64,000 bases of DNA from JAYOEY01 sp038116945 (GCA_038116945.1 JAYOEY010000015.1:21251-85250); one strand, 5' to 3'. Counted from the first letter of the stretch, positions 33,429-43,466 are shown. Numbers and translations are program-made. The notes: generated from the sequence alone by a model not told the origin.

Positions 33429-35267
33429 ATGACGATCAATTTTTCCGCACCCGATCAGGAAGAACAGCTTAAACCCAGGATCACGGTCATCGGCGTGGGC
33501 GGCGCCGGCGGCAACGCGGTCAACAACATGATCAGCAAACAGCTGGAAGGCGTGGAGTTTGTCGTCGGCAACACCGACGCGCAGTCGCTGGCCCAGTCCC
33601 TCGCCGACCGCCGGGTGCAGCTCGGCCGGGCCATTACGCACGGTCTCGGCGCAGGCTCCCGGCCTGACATGGGCCGCGCCGCCGCCGAAGAGGCGATGGA
33701 GGACATCAACCAGCACCTGTTGGGCTCGCACATGGTGTTCATCGCCGCCGGCATGGGCGGCGGCACCGGAACCGGGGCCGCGCCGGTCATCGCCCGGCTC
33801 GCGCGCGAGCAGGGCATGCTGACGGTTGGCGTGGTGACCAAGCCGTTCCAGTTCGAGGGCAGCAACCGGATGCGGATCGCCGACGCGGGTATCGAGGAAA
33901 TGCAGCAGTTCGTCGATACGCTGATCGTGATCCCCAACCAGAACCTGTTCCGGATCGCAAACGAGAAGACGACCTTTGCCGACGCCTTTGCGATGGCCGA
34001 CGATGTTCTTTACTCCGGCGTCCGGGGGGTAACGGACCTGATGGTGGTTCCCGGGCTCATCAACCTCGATTTCGCCGACATCCGGAGCGTCATGTCGGAA
34101 ATGGGCAAGGCCATGATGGGCACGGGCGAATCGGACGGCGAAGACCGGGCCCGCCTCGCGGCGGAAGCGGCAATTTCCAACCCGCTGCTCGACGACGTGT
34201 CGATGAAGGGCGCCCGCGGCGTCCTGATCAACATCACCGGCGGTCCCGACATGACCCTGTTCGACGTCGACGAGGCGGCCAACCGGATCGGCGAAGAAGT
34301 CGACCCGGACGCCAACATCATCTTCGGCTCCGCCCTCGACCCGACGCTGGAAGGCAAGATCCGGGTATCGGTTGTCGCCACGGGAATCGATATCGAGGCC
34401 GGCGCGCAGCCGCGACCGGTTCTCCGCGTCCTGACCGACGACGCGCCCGCCAGACCGGTGCCGGCCGAAAACAGGATGCCGTCGACGCCGATCGCGGCCA
34501 GACCGGCGGCTCCCGTCTCCGCGCCCGCAGCGATCGTATCGGGTTCGTCGGCCGCGACCGCGCTGAAGATGGCCGAACCGGCGGAAAACATCGAAGCCGA
34601 AACGGGAGAACTGGAAATTTCCGAGCCGGCAGCGGATGCCTTCAGCAGAATGGGCGCCGACGAGGTCTGGAAGCGGGAGGAGGAAGCCCTCGCCGCGGCG
34701 ATCTCGGGAATTGGACCGGACAGGGAAGAACCGGCCGAGACCGTGAAGATCCCGGAACCTGTCTCGGAGGCCAAGCCGTTCATCCCGCCCGAACCGGCAA
34801 AAGCGCCCGAATCGGCGATCAATCCCGTGACCTCCGCCGACCCCTTCAAGGAAGCGGAAATGCTGAACCCGACGCCGGCAGCCGAAAAAAAGCGCCCGGC
34901 CAGTCTGTTTCAGCGAATGACCGGCGCGAGCTGGGGCCGAAAGGATGCCGCCGACGTCGAATCGGCGCGCCCGGAGAAAGCGGCCGAAACGGCTCCGAAG
35001 GCCGCCGCAAGGGAACCTGCCGCTCCCCGCGTTCAGGCCGATCCAAAGCCCGACCGGATGGGCGAAGCCCGGCTGGAACCCAGGCTCGAGCCTGCGCCGG
35101 CCGCACCGGAGCCCAAACCCGCGGTCGTCGCGGAGACCAAACCGGCGTCCGCCGCGGAAGCCCAGCCACGCCTGAGCGGAGTCGATCCGCAGGACCGTCT
35201 TCCAAGCTCCCGGAACGAGGAAGACCTGCTGGACATCCCCGCTTTTCTCCGCCGTCAGGCCAACTGA
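33429..35267 (+). CDS. ftsZ: Cell division GTPase FtsZ, with long linker
   Basis: Tubulin-like GTPase forming the Z ring. The globular part (residues ~15-320) has VGGAGGNAVNNMI, the signature GMGGGTGTGAAPVIA and the T7 loop NLDFADIRSVM with catalytic Asp. At 612 residues it is far longer than the ~380-residue E. coli protein because of a ~260-residue disordered linker rich in Ala, Pro and Glu. The linker ends in the conserved peptide LLDIPAFLRRQAN, which binds FtsA. GGAGG precedes the ATG. A 99-bp gap separates it from ftsA, leaving room for an internal promoter. Confidence 0.96.
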   Translation: MTINFSAPDQEEQLKPRITVIGVGGAGGNAVNNMISKQLEGVEFVVGNTDAQSLAQSLADRRVQLGRAITHGLGAGSRPDMGRAAAEEAMEDINQHLLGSHMVFIAAGMGGGTGTGAAPVIARLAREQGMLTVGVVTKPFQFEGSNRMRIADAGIEEMQQFVDTLIVIPNQNLFRIANEKTTFADAFAMADDVLYSGVRGVTDLMVVPGLINLDFADIRSVMSEMGKAMMGTGESDGEDRARLAAEAAISNPLLDDVSMKGARGVLINITGGPDMTLFDVDEAANRIGEEVDPDANIIFGSALDPTLEGKIRVSVVATGIDIEAGAQPRPVLRVLTDDAPARPVPAENRMPSTPIAARPAAPVSAPAAIVSGSSAATALKMAEPAENIEAETGELEISEPAADAFSRMGADEVWKREEEALAAAISGIGPDREEPAETVKIPEPVSEAKPFIPPEPAKAPESAINPVTSADPFKEAEMLNPTPAAEKKRPASLFQRMTGASWGRKDAADVESARPEKAAETAPKAAAREPAAPRVQADPKPDRMGEARLEPRLEPAPAAPEPKPAVVAETKPASAAEAQPRLSGVDPQDRLPSSRNEEDLLDIPAFLRRQAN

Positions 35268-35328
35268 CGGAGGCGCCCGGTTTTACCGCGTTATGGGCGT
35301 AACATTCTGTAACAATTGTTGATTTGGG

Positions 35329-35370
35329 AACTACGGGAGGTTTTGGTAAATACCTCCCGTAGTTTTGGTT
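35329..35370 (+). terminator. Rho-independent terminator of the dcw operon
   Basis: A perfect 13-bp inverted repeat: AACTACGGGAGGT (35329-35341) and ACCTCCCGTAGTT (35352-35364) around a 10-nt loop, followed by TTGGTT. It lies 62 bp after the ftsZ stop and ahead of lpxC, so it ends the dcw transcript and makes lpxC a separate unit. The stem is nearly symmetric and could work in both directions. Confidence 0.85.
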
Positions 35371-35488
35371 AAAAGGCCAGCCGACTCCGTTTGCAAAGGG
35401 CGCAAATCGAGTCCGAAACTCGCAGTTTCAGGCAGGGCCGCAGTACCGGCCTCCGATGTACCGGGGTCGACGAGGGGGAAACGATAGG

Positions 35489-36469
35489 GTGCCAAAGTCC
35501 GTAGAACCGCGTAGCATGCCCATCGGAGAAACCGTTTCTGGCGCAGATGTAATCCGGCAGAAAACCCTGAAATCGTCAATCGGCTGTACCGGCATAGGTC
35601 TTCATTCCGGACACAAGGTCTCCATGACGCTTTGCCCGGCCGACGCGAATGCCGGAATCGTTTTCCAGAGAACGGATCTGGCGGGCGACGACGGCATCAT
35701 TCCCGCGCATTGGAAGAATGTCGTCGACACCCGTATGGCGACAACGCTCGGCAACGGGTCGGGCGCGACGGTCGGCACCGTCGAGCATCTGATGGCCGCG
35801 CTTGCGGGTTGCGGCGTCGACAACGCGGTCGTCCGGATCGATGCCCCGGAAGTCCCGGTGATGGACGGCAGTTCGCAACCGTTCGTTTTTCTTATCGAAT
35901 GCGCCGGTCTGGTGGAGCAGGACGCGCCGCGCAGGGCTATCCGGATCGACCGGCCCGTAACCGTCGGCGATGAACGGCGTTCGATCGTCGGGTCGCCCGA
36001 CGATGTCTTTTCGGTGTCTTTCGAAATCGATTTCGAGGATTCGCTGGTTGCCCGTCAGCACCTGAATATCAAGCTGGTCAACGGGACGTTCAAATCGGAC
36101 GTCGCGCGAGCCCGTACCTTCGGATTCGCCCATGAGGTCGATGCGCTCCGGGCGGCCGGTCTGGCGCGGGGCGGATCGCTGGACAACGCGGTCGTCATCA
36201 GCGGCAACAAGGTTCTGAACGGCGACGGACTCCGTTACGAGGACGAGTTCGTCCGCCATAAAATTCTCGACTGCGTTGGCGACCTGTATCTCGCGGGCGC
36301 GCCTATCATCGGGCAGATCGATGCGTCGAGGTCGGGCCACGCGCTCAACAACCAGTTCCTCCACGCCCTGATGGAAAACCAAAGCGCCTGGTCCTACGTC
36401 GAAATGACCGATGCTGTTGTCCCCGGCACCGCACACCGCGCCCTGTCCCCGGAACTGGCGATCGCCTGA
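35489..36469 (+). CDS. lpxC: UDP-3-O-acyl-N-acetylglucosamine deacetylase
   Basis: Zinc amidase catalysing the committed step of lipid A synthesis. Family motifs are GIGLHSGHKVSM, GTVEHLMAALAGCGVDNA (zinc His and active-site Glu nearby), VPVMDGSSQPF, VRHKILDCVGDLYLAG (zinc His and Asp) and SGHALNNQF (catalytic His). GTG 35489 is preceded by GAGGGGG at about 12 nt and gives 326 residues. ATG 35516 (MPIGETVSGADV) is an alternative with a weaker ribosome site. It follows the ftsZ terminator. Confidence 0.95.
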   Translation: MPKSVEPRSMPIGETVSGADVIRQKTLKSSIGCTGIGLHSGHKVSMTLCPADANAGIVFQRTDLAGDDGIIPAHWKNVVDTRMATTLGNGSGATVGTVEHLMAALAGCGVDNAVVRIDAPEVPVMDGSSQPFVFLIECAGLVEQDAPRRAIRIDRPVTVGDERRSIVGSPDDVFSVSFEIDFEDSLVARQHLNIKLVNGTFKSDVARARTFGFAHEVDALRAAGLARGGSLDNAVVISGNKVLNGDGLRYEDEFVRHKILDCVGDLYLAGAPIIGQIDASRSGHALNNQFLHALMENQSAWSYVEMTDAVVPGTAHRALSPELAIA

Positions 36470-36587
36470 TCTTCCGGCCAAACCGATATCTCGCACAGCA
36501 TATCTGGCACCGTCCGAAGGACGCGTGGTATAGACTCCGTTCGACATGTATATTCGGCCGACAGGTCGAAGTCGGATGTTAGCCGGA

Positions 36588-37412
36588 ATGAAGCGATCCT
36601 TGCCCCCTACCTTGCGCGTTTTCGCGATCGCGGCAGCGACAGCCTTCGTCGTCGCGTGCTCAGGCTCGAGCGATGAAAAGCCCTATGTCGAGAAAGCGGT
36701 CAACGAACTCTACAATTCCGGGGTCAGCGCGCTCGAAAGTCGCGATTTCATAGCCGCCGCCACCGCGTTCGAAGAGGTGGAGCGACAGCACCCCTATTCG
36801 GTCTGGGCCACCAAGGCGCAACTCATGGCGGCCTACGCGCATTACGAAAACAGCAAGTACGACGACGCGATCATCGCCCTCAACCGGTACATCCAGCTGC
36901 ATCCCGGCAACCGCGACATTGCCTATGCGTATTATCTGAAGGCGCAGTGCCTTTACGAACAGATCACCGATGTCCAGCGCGACCAGGCCGTGACCGATCA
37001 GGCGCTGATAGCGCTCAGGGACGTCGTTCGCCGTTTCCCGCAGACCGAATACGCGCGGGATGCAAAACTCAAGATCGATTTGGCCCAGGACCATCTCGCC
37101 GGCAAGGAAATGACCGTGGGTCGCTATTATCTGCGTCGCGGCGAAATTCTGCCTGCCATCAACCGGTTCAGGGTCGTCGTCGACAATTACCAGACCACCA
37201 GCCATGTTCCGGAAGCCCTGCACAGGCTGGCGGAGGCCTATGCTTCGCTCGGCATGACCGAAGAAGCCAAAAAAGCCGCCGCGGTCCTCGGGCATAACTA
37301 TCCGGGAAGCGAATGGTACGTGGATTCCTATGCGCTGATGACCGGCAAGGATATCCGGCAGTCCCAGGAAAAACCCGGCTTTTTCAGGCGCGCCTGGAAC
37401 TGGATTTTCTGA
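36588..37412 (+). CDS. bamD: Outer-membrane assembly lipoprotein BamD
   Basis: A 274-residue lipoprotein of the BAM complex. The signal peptide ends in a lipobox (TAFVVAC-SGS; Cys ~25). Tetratricopeptide repeats follow: ELYNSGVSALESRDFIAAATAFEEVERQHPYS, AQLMAAYAHYENSKYDDAIIALNRYI, YYLRRGEILPAINRFRVVVDNY and HRLAEAYASLGMTEEAKKAAAVLGHNYP, the usual BamD pattern. ATG 36588 starts a normal signal peptide; in-frame ATGs at 36546 and 36576 would lengthen it and none has a strong ribosome site. recN follows after 6 bp. Confidence 0.93.
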   Translation: MKRSLPPTLRVFAIAAATAFVVACSGSSDEKPYVEKAVNELYNSGVSALESRDFIAAATAFEEVERQHPYSVWATKAQLMAAYAHYENSKYDDAIIALNRYIQLHPGNRDIAYAYYLKAQCLYEQITDVQRDQAVTDQALIALRDVVRRFPQTEYARDAKLKIDLAQDHLAGKEMTVGRYYLRRGEILPAINRFRVVVDNYQTTSHVPEALHRLAEAYASLGMTEEAKKAAAVLGHNYPGSEWYVDSYALMTGKDIRQSQEKPGFFRRAWNWIF

Positions 37413-37418
37413 CCTGAA

Positions 37419-39149
37419 ATGTTGCTTTCGCTGTCCATTGGCGATGTTGTCCTGATCGATTCGGTTGACATCGCCTTCGGCGGCGGGCTCTGCGTCCTGA
37501 CCGGAGAAACCGGCGCCGGTAAATCCATTCTGCTCGATTCGCTCGGTCTTGCTCTCGGCATGCGCGCCAGCGCGTCCCTCGTTCGCGGCGGACCGGGCGA
37601 CGAACAGCGGGAGACGCCTGCCAGGGCGACGATCGCCGCCTCTTTCGATATCGAGGGAAACGATGCCGTCCCGGCCCTTCTGGCGGAGCAGGCGCTGATG
37701 CCGCCGGAACCGGGAGAACCCCTCCTGCTTCGCCGCTCGGTCGACGCGAACGGCCGCAGCCGGGCTTTCGTCAACGACCAGCCGGTCGGCGTTCAGCTTC
37801 TCAGACAGATCGGCGACCTTCTGGTCGAAATCGAAGGCCAGTTCGCCAGCCAGGGCCTGATGGACGAGCGGACGCACCGGAACGCCCTCGACGATTTTGC
37901 CGGTCTCGCGGGCGCGCGCCGCGATGTCGGCGTGCTCTGGCAGACATGGCGCGACGCCGAGGCCGCGCTCGCCGCCGCAAGATCGGAAATCAGGGCGGCC
38001 CGCGAGGAAGAGGACTATCTCCGCCACGCGGCAGCGGAACTCGCCGACCTCAACCCGCGATCCGGCGAGGAACAGACGCTTGCGGACTCCCGGACCCTGC
38101 TGATGCACGGCGAAAAGCTGGTCGAGGCGCTTGCTTCCGCTGACAAAGCGCTGACCGATCGCAACGGCATCGACGATCGGCTGGCGGCCGCGATCCGGAT
38201 TCTGACGCGCCAGGCAACCGACGCGGGCGAACGTCTCGACCCGATCCTCGCCTCTCTTGAGGCCGCCAGCGACAGCGTCGCGGACGCGCTGACGGGCCTG
38301 AACTCCCTGATGGCCGATTCGCAACCCGACCCGGCGCGCCTCGAACGGTGCGAAGAACGGCTGTTCGCGCTGCGCGCCGCGGCCCGGAAATACAACGTAA
38401 CGGTGGAAGACCTGCCCCGCCTCCGCGAAGAGATGGAGAACCGGATCGCCGCCCTCGAGGATACGGGCGCCGCGTTGAACCGTCTGGAAACGGCCTGCAT
38501 CGAAGCGCGGTCCGAATATGTAAGGTCCGCAACGGCGCTCAGCGACGCGCGCGCAGGACAGGCGAAAAGGCTGGACAAGGCGGTCAGCGCCGAACTGCCG
38601 GCGCTTCGCCTGGAAAAGGCCCGGTTTGCCACGCTGGTCGACCGTCAGGACGAAGACGGCTGGGGCCCGAGCGGCTTCGACCGCGTCAGGTTCGAGGTCG
38701 CGGCCAATCCCGGCCTCCCGCCGGCGCCCCTGTCGAAGGCAGCGTCAGGCGGCGAACTCGCCCGCTTCCTTCTGGCTCTCAAGGTCGTTCTTCAGGAAGC
38801 GCACGGCGTGGCGACGCTGGTTTTCGACGAGGTCGATTCCGGCCTTGGCGGCGCAGCAGCGGCAGCGGTCGGCGAGCGGCTGGCCTCTCTCGCCAAATCG
38901 GCGCAGGTGCTGGTCGTCACCCATTCGCCGCAGGTCGCTGCCTGCGGCGCCCAGCACCTGCGGGTCGCCAAGGGAAGCGCGGCGGAGTTCGGCCGTAAAG
39001 GCGTAGCGGGCGACGACACGATCACCGTCGTCGAGGAATTGTCGCCCGACGCCCGGCGCGAGGAGATCGCCCGTATGCTGGCCGGCGCGCGGATCACCGA
39101 CGAGGCGCGAGCGGCGGCGGACAGGCTGATCGCGGGGAACGCCCTGTGA
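37419..39149 (+). CDS. recN: DNA repair protein RecN
   Basis: SMC-like ATPase of 576 residues acting early in double-strand break repair. Walker A is LTGETGAGKSILLDSLGLALG near residue 28, the two long coiled-coil arms occupy roughly residues 160-380, and the C-terminal head has LSKAASGGELARFLLALKVVL (signature) and TLVFDEVDSGLGG (Walker B). The SOS-type regulation of recN elsewhere is not evident here; it lies 6 bp after bamD and overlaps ligA by 4 nt. Confidence 0.95.
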   Translation: MLLSLSIGDVVLIDSVDIAFGGGLCVLTGETGAGKSILLDSLGLALGMRASASLVRGGPGDEQRETPARATIAASFDIEGNDAVPALLAEQALMPPEPGEPLLLRRSVDANGRSRAFVNDQPVGVQLLRQIGDLLVEIEGQFASQGLMDERTHRNALDDFAGLAGARRDVGVLWQTWRDAEAALAAARSEIRAAREEEDYLRHAAAELADLNPRSGEEQTLADSRTLLMHGEKLVEALASADKALTDRNGIDDRLAAAIRILTRQATDAGERLDPILASLEAASDSVADALTGLNSLMADSQPDPARLERCEERLFALRAAARKYNVTVEDLPRLREEMENRIAALEDTGAALNRLETACIEARSEYVRSATALSDARAGQAKRLDKAVSAELPALRLEKARFATLVDRQDEDGWGPSGFDRVRFEVAANPGLPPAPLSKAASGGELARFLLALKVVLQEAHGVATLVFDEVDSGLGGAAAAAVGERLASLAKSAQVLVVTHSPQVAACGAQHLRVAKGSAAEFGRKGVAGDDTITVVEELSPDARREEIARMLAGARITDEARAAADRLIAGNAL

Positions 39150-41281
39150 CCGGACGCGCGCGAACCGCCTCTGACGTTCCCGTCGAGAAACTGACCCCCT
39201 TCGAGGCGGCGGACGAGCTTGCCAGGCTGGCGTCGGAGATTTCCAGGCATGACCGGCTGTATCATACCGACGATGCGCCGGAGATATCGGACGCGGAGTA
39301 CGACGCGCTGCGGCGGCGAAACGAGGAGATCGAAGCCCGGTTCCCCTCATTTGTCCGCGACGACAGCCCTGCGCGCCGCGTGGGTGCGTCGCCTGCGACA
39401 GGCTTTTCAAAGGTACGGCATGCCGTGCCGATGCTGTCGCTCGGCAATGCGTTCGACGGCGATGACGTGCGAGACTTTTTCGGCCGAATCCGCCGTTTCC
39501 TGAATCTCGGCGAAAACGAGCCGGTGGAAGTCGTCGCGGAGCCCAAGATCGACGGGCTGTCGATTTCACTTCGATACGAGAACGGGCGTTTCGTCCTGGG
39601 GGCGACCCGCGGCGACGGACGCGAAGGCGAGAACGTCACCGCCAATATCGCAACCATCGAAGAAGTTCCCAGATTTATCGAGGGCGCGCCGGAAATCCTG
39701 GAAGTCCGCGGCGAAATCTATCTGAGCCACTCCGCCTTCGCCTCGATCAATAAGGACCGGGAGAAGGAGGGCGCCGCGCTGTTCGCCAATCCGCGCAATG
39801 CCGCGGCGGGATCGCTGCGGCAGCTCGATTCGTCCGTCACGGCGAAACGGCCGTTGCAGCTCTTCGCCTATAGCTGGGGCGAAATGGCGGCTCAGGGTGC
39901 CGCAACGCAATGGGGTTTTCTCGAAAACCTGAAGAAATGGGGATTTCCCGTCAATCCGCTCGTCGAGCTTTGCGACTCGGCCGAGACCGCAATCGACTAT
40001 CACCGAAGGATCGGCGAGATCCGGGCGACGCTCGATTACGATATCGACGGCATCGTCTACAAGGTGAACCGGCTCGACTGGCAGGAACGGCTCGGCTTCG
40101 TCAGCCGCGCGCCGCGCTGGGCCATCGCCCACAAGTTTCCCGCCGAAAAAGCGCAGACCATCGTCCGCGCCATCGATATCCAGGTTGGCCGCACCGGCGC
40201 GCTGACGCCGGTGGCGCGGCTGGAACCGGTAACCGTCGGCGGCGTCGTGGTATCGAACGCCACGCTGCATAACGAGGACTACATCGCCGAGAAGGACATC
40301 CGCATCGGCGACACGGTGACGATTCAGCGCGCCGGCGACGTGATCCCGCAGGTGCTGGAAGTGATCGCCGACCGACGACCGGACACGACATCGGTCTGGT
40401 CGTTTCCCGAGCATTGCCCGGAATGCGGCAGCCTCGCCGTACGGGAAGCGGGCGAAGCGGTCCGTCGCTGCACCGGGGGGCTGATCTGTCCCGCGCAAAA
40501 GCTGGAGCGGCTCAAGCATTTCGTCAGCCGTCAGGCGTTCGACATCGACGGGCTGGGCGGCAAGCATATCGAGGCGTTCCACGAGAGCGGCCTGATCGAC
40601 GGTCCCGGCGACATCTTTCGCCTGAAGAACCACGCCGACGCGCTGCGAAAACGCGAGGGCTGGGGCGACAGGTCGGTCGAAAACCTGCTCGCCGCCATCG
40701 AGGAACGGCGCGCGATCGGACTCGACCGGCTGATCTACGCGCTGGGCATACGACAGGTGGGCGAGGCGACGGCGCGTCTGCTGGCGCGTCATTACGGATC
40801 GTTTCAGGCATGGCGGGATGCCATGGCGGCCGTCAGCGCGGAAAAGCACGCGAGCGGGGACGAAGCGCGGAAGCCCGGGGAAATCGGCGAGGCCTATGAC
40901 GATCTCTGCAGCATCGACACGATCGGCATGGCGGTAGCCGACGAGCTCGCCGGGTTCTTCGATGCGGAGAACGCGGAAAACCGGCGGGTTCTTGACGATC
41001 TCGCCGCCGAACTGGCGGTAGAGGATGTCGCCGCGCCGCAATCCGCGGACTCCGCCGTCGCGGGCAAGACGGTGGTTTTCACCGGTTCTCTGGAAACCAT
41101 GACCCGCGCCGAAGCCAAGGCGACAGCAGAATCGCGCGGCGCGAAGGTTACCGGCTCCGTCTCTAAGAAAACCGACTACGTCGTGATCGGCGCCGATCCC
41201 GGCTCAAAGGCCAGAAAAGCCGCCGAGCTCGGCATCCCGGTCCTGTCGGAACAGGACTGGCGGGAGTTGATCGGCGGCTGA
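39146..41281 (+). CDS. ligA: NAD-dependent DNA ligase
   Basis: A 711-residue ligase. Order of domains: Ia with YHTDDAPEISDAEYDAL; adenylation domain with the nucleotide-binding lysine in AEPKIDGLSISLRYENG; OB fold (RTGALTPVARLEPV); Cys4 zinc finger (CPECGS...CTGGLICPAQ); HhH repeats (GIRQVGEATARLLARHYGS); C-terminal BRCT domain from GKTVVFTGSLETMTRAEA. It joins Okazaki fragments and repair nicks. The start is GTG 39146 overlapping recN (GTGA). About 40 residues longer than E. coli LigA, partly from an insertion before the BRCT domain. Confidence 0.97.
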   Translation: MTGRARTASDVPVEKLTPFEAADELARLASEISRHDRLYHTDDAPEISDAEYDALRRRNEEIEARFPSFVRDDSPARRVGASPATGFSKVRHAVPMLSLGNAFDGDDVRDFFGRIRRFLNLGENEPVEVVAEPKIDGLSISLRYENGRFVLGATRGDGREGENVTANIATIEEVPRFIEGAPEILEVRGEIYLSHSAFASINKDREKEGAALFANPRNAAAGSLRQLDSSVTAKRPLQLFAYSWGEMAAQGAATQWGFLENLKKWGFPVNPLVELCDSAETAIDYHRRIGEIRATLDYDIDGIVYKVNRLDWQERLGFVSRAPRWAIAHKFPAEKAQTIVRAIDIQVGRTGALTPVARLEPVTVGGVVVSNATLHNEDYIAEKDIRIGDTVTIQRAGDVIPQVLEVIADRRPDTTSVWSFPEHCPECGSLAVREAGEAVRRCTGGLICPAQKLERLKHFVSRQAFDIDGLGGKHIEAFHESGLIDGPGDIFRLKNHADALRKREGWGDRSVENLLAAIEERRAIGLDRLIYALGIRQVGEATARLLARHYGSFQAWRDAMAAVSAEKHASGDEARKPGEIGEAYDDLCSIDTIGMAVADELAGFFDAENAENRRVLDDLAAELAVEDVAAPQSADSAVAGKTVVFTGSLETMTRAEAKATAESRGAKVTGSVSKKTDYVVIGADPGSKARKAAELGIPVLSEQDWRELIGG

Positions 41282-41287
41282 ACCCGG

Positions 41288-43306
41288 TCACTCGATCGGA
41301 GAGGTCGCTTCTCCGAGCCATGACGCCGTTGCGTCGTCCACCAGCGGCGTGATCGTCTCCCGCACCCGGCGGTGATAGGCATTGAGCCAGTCGATTTCGA
41401 ACGGCGTCATCAGGGAAGGCTCGACCAGGGCGCGGTCAATCGGCGCCAGCGTCAGGGCCTCGAACATAAGCATCTCCTGTTCGGCCCCGTCGATCGGCGG
41501 CGCCGGGCGCACCACCTCCAGATTCTCGATGCGGATTCCCCACGCGCCGGCCTTGTAGTAGCCCGGCTCGTTCGACACGATCATGCCCGGGCACAGCGGT
41601 ACGTCGCCCATCCGCTTGGAAATACGGTGCGGTCCCTCATGCACGCCGAGATAGGAGCCGACGCCGTGCCCGGTGCCGTGCTCGAAATCGATCCCGGCCT
41701 GCCACAGGGAGGCGCGCGCGAGCGTGTCGAGCTGTCCGCCGCTGGTTCCGACCGGAAAACGGGCGCTCGCGACAGACAGGTGACCTTTCAGGACCCTAGT
41801 GAACCGGTCGCGCATTTCCGCATCCGGTTCGCCGATGGCGACCGTGCGCGTGACGTCCGTTGTGCCATCGAGATACTGCGCGCCGGAATCGACCAGAAAG
41901 AGCGTGCCGGAGTCGAGCGGCCGGTTGGTGGCCTGCGTCACCCTGTAATGCACGATGGCGCCGTTGGGACCCGCTCCCGAGATCGTGTCGAACGACAGCC
42001 CGCGAAACAGGTCGCCCCCGGCGCGGAAGCCGTAAAGCTTTTCCGCGGCCGACATCTCGTCAACGGAGCCGCCCGGCGCTTCCGCCGCCAGCCAGGCGAG
42101 AAAACGGCACAACGCCGCGCCGTCCCGGACGTGGGCGTTGCGGGTTCCCTGGATTTCAACGCTGTTCTTGCAGGCCTTGGGCAACACGCAGGGATCGTTG
42201 CCGGGAACGATTTCCGCGCCGGCCTTCGTCAGCCGCTCGACAATCCAGGACGGCGTCGACCCCGACGGCAGCAGAACCCTGCGGTTCTCCCTTCCGGCAG
42301 AATCCAGGTAGGCTTCCAGTTCCCGGCGCGGAGCGACCGTCACCGCGTCTCCGAGATGCCGCCGGACATCGCCGGTCAGCTTTCGCGGGTCCGTAAACAA
42401 CGCCACGGCGCCATCGTTCGCCAGAACCGCAAAACCCAGCGCCAGCGGCGTGTTGGGCGTCTCGCCGCCGCGGATATTCAGCAGCCAGTTGACGGAATCC
42501 GGTGCGCTCAGCACCACCGCGGCGGCGCCGGCCTTCATCACCTCAGCTGCCGCTTCCGAACGTTTTTCGGCGCTTGAGCGTCCCGCGAATTCGAGCGGGT
42601 GGATCTCGATGGGCGCGATCGGTGCGGCGGGCTGGTCCCGCCAGACTTCGTCCACCGGATTGGTCGCCGCCGGCGCCAGCCGCGCGCCGGCGCGCGAAGC
42701 CCCAGCCCGCAAGGGATTGAGCCCGCTTTCCGTATGCAGCCATGGATCGTAGCCGATCTGCGACCCGGCAGCGGCGTTCGCTTCCATCCAGCGGTGCGGC
42801 GGCGTTTGCGCGATGTTCAGATGCTCGAACAACGTTCCGTCCACCTGTTCGCGCGCCTGCAGCGTGTAGCGCCCGTCGACGAACAACGCCGCCTTGTCGG
42901 CCAGCACCACGGCGACCCCGGCGGACCCGGTAAAGCCTGTCAGCCATTCGAGACGGCGCGTACGGCGGGGCGGAAATTCCGACTGATGCTCGTCGGCAAG
43001 CGGGACGAGAAACCCGTCGAAACCCGTACGGGCCAGTTCCGACCGGAAGGCGGCGAGCCTCTCGGCGACGGATGGCCGCGAGGCTTCCGCCTTGTCCGCC
43101 TGCCTTCGGGCCGCATCAAGGCGGTTCGCCAGCATTTCCCGGAGCTTCGGACCGGGCGGATCTTCGATCAGGCACATCCAGCGGTCCGGGTCGGTACCCT
43201 CCGGAGCGGCGGCGACACCGGCAACGATATCGTCGATATCGGCGACGGTCAGAATGCTTCCGGTCTCGCGCAGCAGCGCGTCAAGTCGGTCTTCCGTGTC
43301 CGGCAT
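41288..43306 (-). CDS. Aminopeptidase P family (Xaa-Pro aminopeptidase) with N-terminal extension
   Basis: An M24B metallopeptidase that removes N-terminal residues preceding proline. Two creatinase_N-type domains (residues ~79-360) are followed by the pita-bread catalytic domain. Metal ligands are visible in LVDSGAQYLDGTTDVTRT (two Asp), GTGHGVGSYLGVHEGP (His), NEPGYYKAGAWGIRIEN (two Glu). Normal members are about 600 residues; this one is 672, because of a ~78-residue segment before SVAERLAAFRSEL. The extension has the same high GC third positions as the rest and so is coding. ATG 43306 (MPDTEDRLDALL) is chosen; upstream in-frame starts at 43336 and 43363 are possible. No clear ribosome site. 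Confidence 0.9.
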   Translation of the reverse strand: MPDTEDRLDALLRETGSILTVADIDDIVAGVAAAPEGTDPDRWMCLIEDPPGPKLREMLANRLDAARRQADKAEASRPSVAERLAAFRSELARTGFDGFLVPLADEHQSEFPPRRTRRLEWLTGFTGSAGVAVVLADKAALFVDGRYTLQAREQVDGTLFEHLNIAQTPPHRWMEANAAAGSQIGYDPWLHTESGLNPLRAGASRAGARLAPAATNPVDEVWRDQPAAPIAPIEIHPLEFAGRSSAEKRSEAAAEVMKAGAAAVVLSAPDSVNWLLNIRGGETPNTPLALGFAVLANDGAVALFTDPRKLTGDVRRHLGDAVTVAPRRELEAYLDSAGRENRRVLLPSGSTPSWIVERLTKAGAEIVPGNDPCVLPKACKNSVEIQGTRNAHVRDGAALCRFLAWLAAEAPGGSVDEMSAAEKLYGFRAGGDLFRGLSFDTISGAGPNGAIVHYRVTQATNRPLDSGTLFLVDSGAQYLDGTTDVTRTVAIGEPDAEMRDRFTRVLKGHLSVASARFPVGTSGGQLDTLARASLWQAGIDFEHGTGHGVGSYLGVHEGPHRISKRMGDVPLCPGMIVSNEPGYYKAGAWGIRIENLEVVRPAPPIDGAEQEMLMFEALTLAPIDRALVEPSLMTPFEIDWLNAYHRRVRETITPLVDDATASWLGEATSPIE

Positions 43307-43466
43307 GGGATTACTGTGTCGCCCCGGCGAAGTCATGCGCGATACGCATGGCAGACATACCAAATCGGAGAAGCAAAAGCCGGATCTCCTAACATTTTGT
43401 AAAGCATCTGAGGGCTAATTATTGCGTCGAATTCACTCTGGAAGAAAAACGAGGATTGGACAAGGT

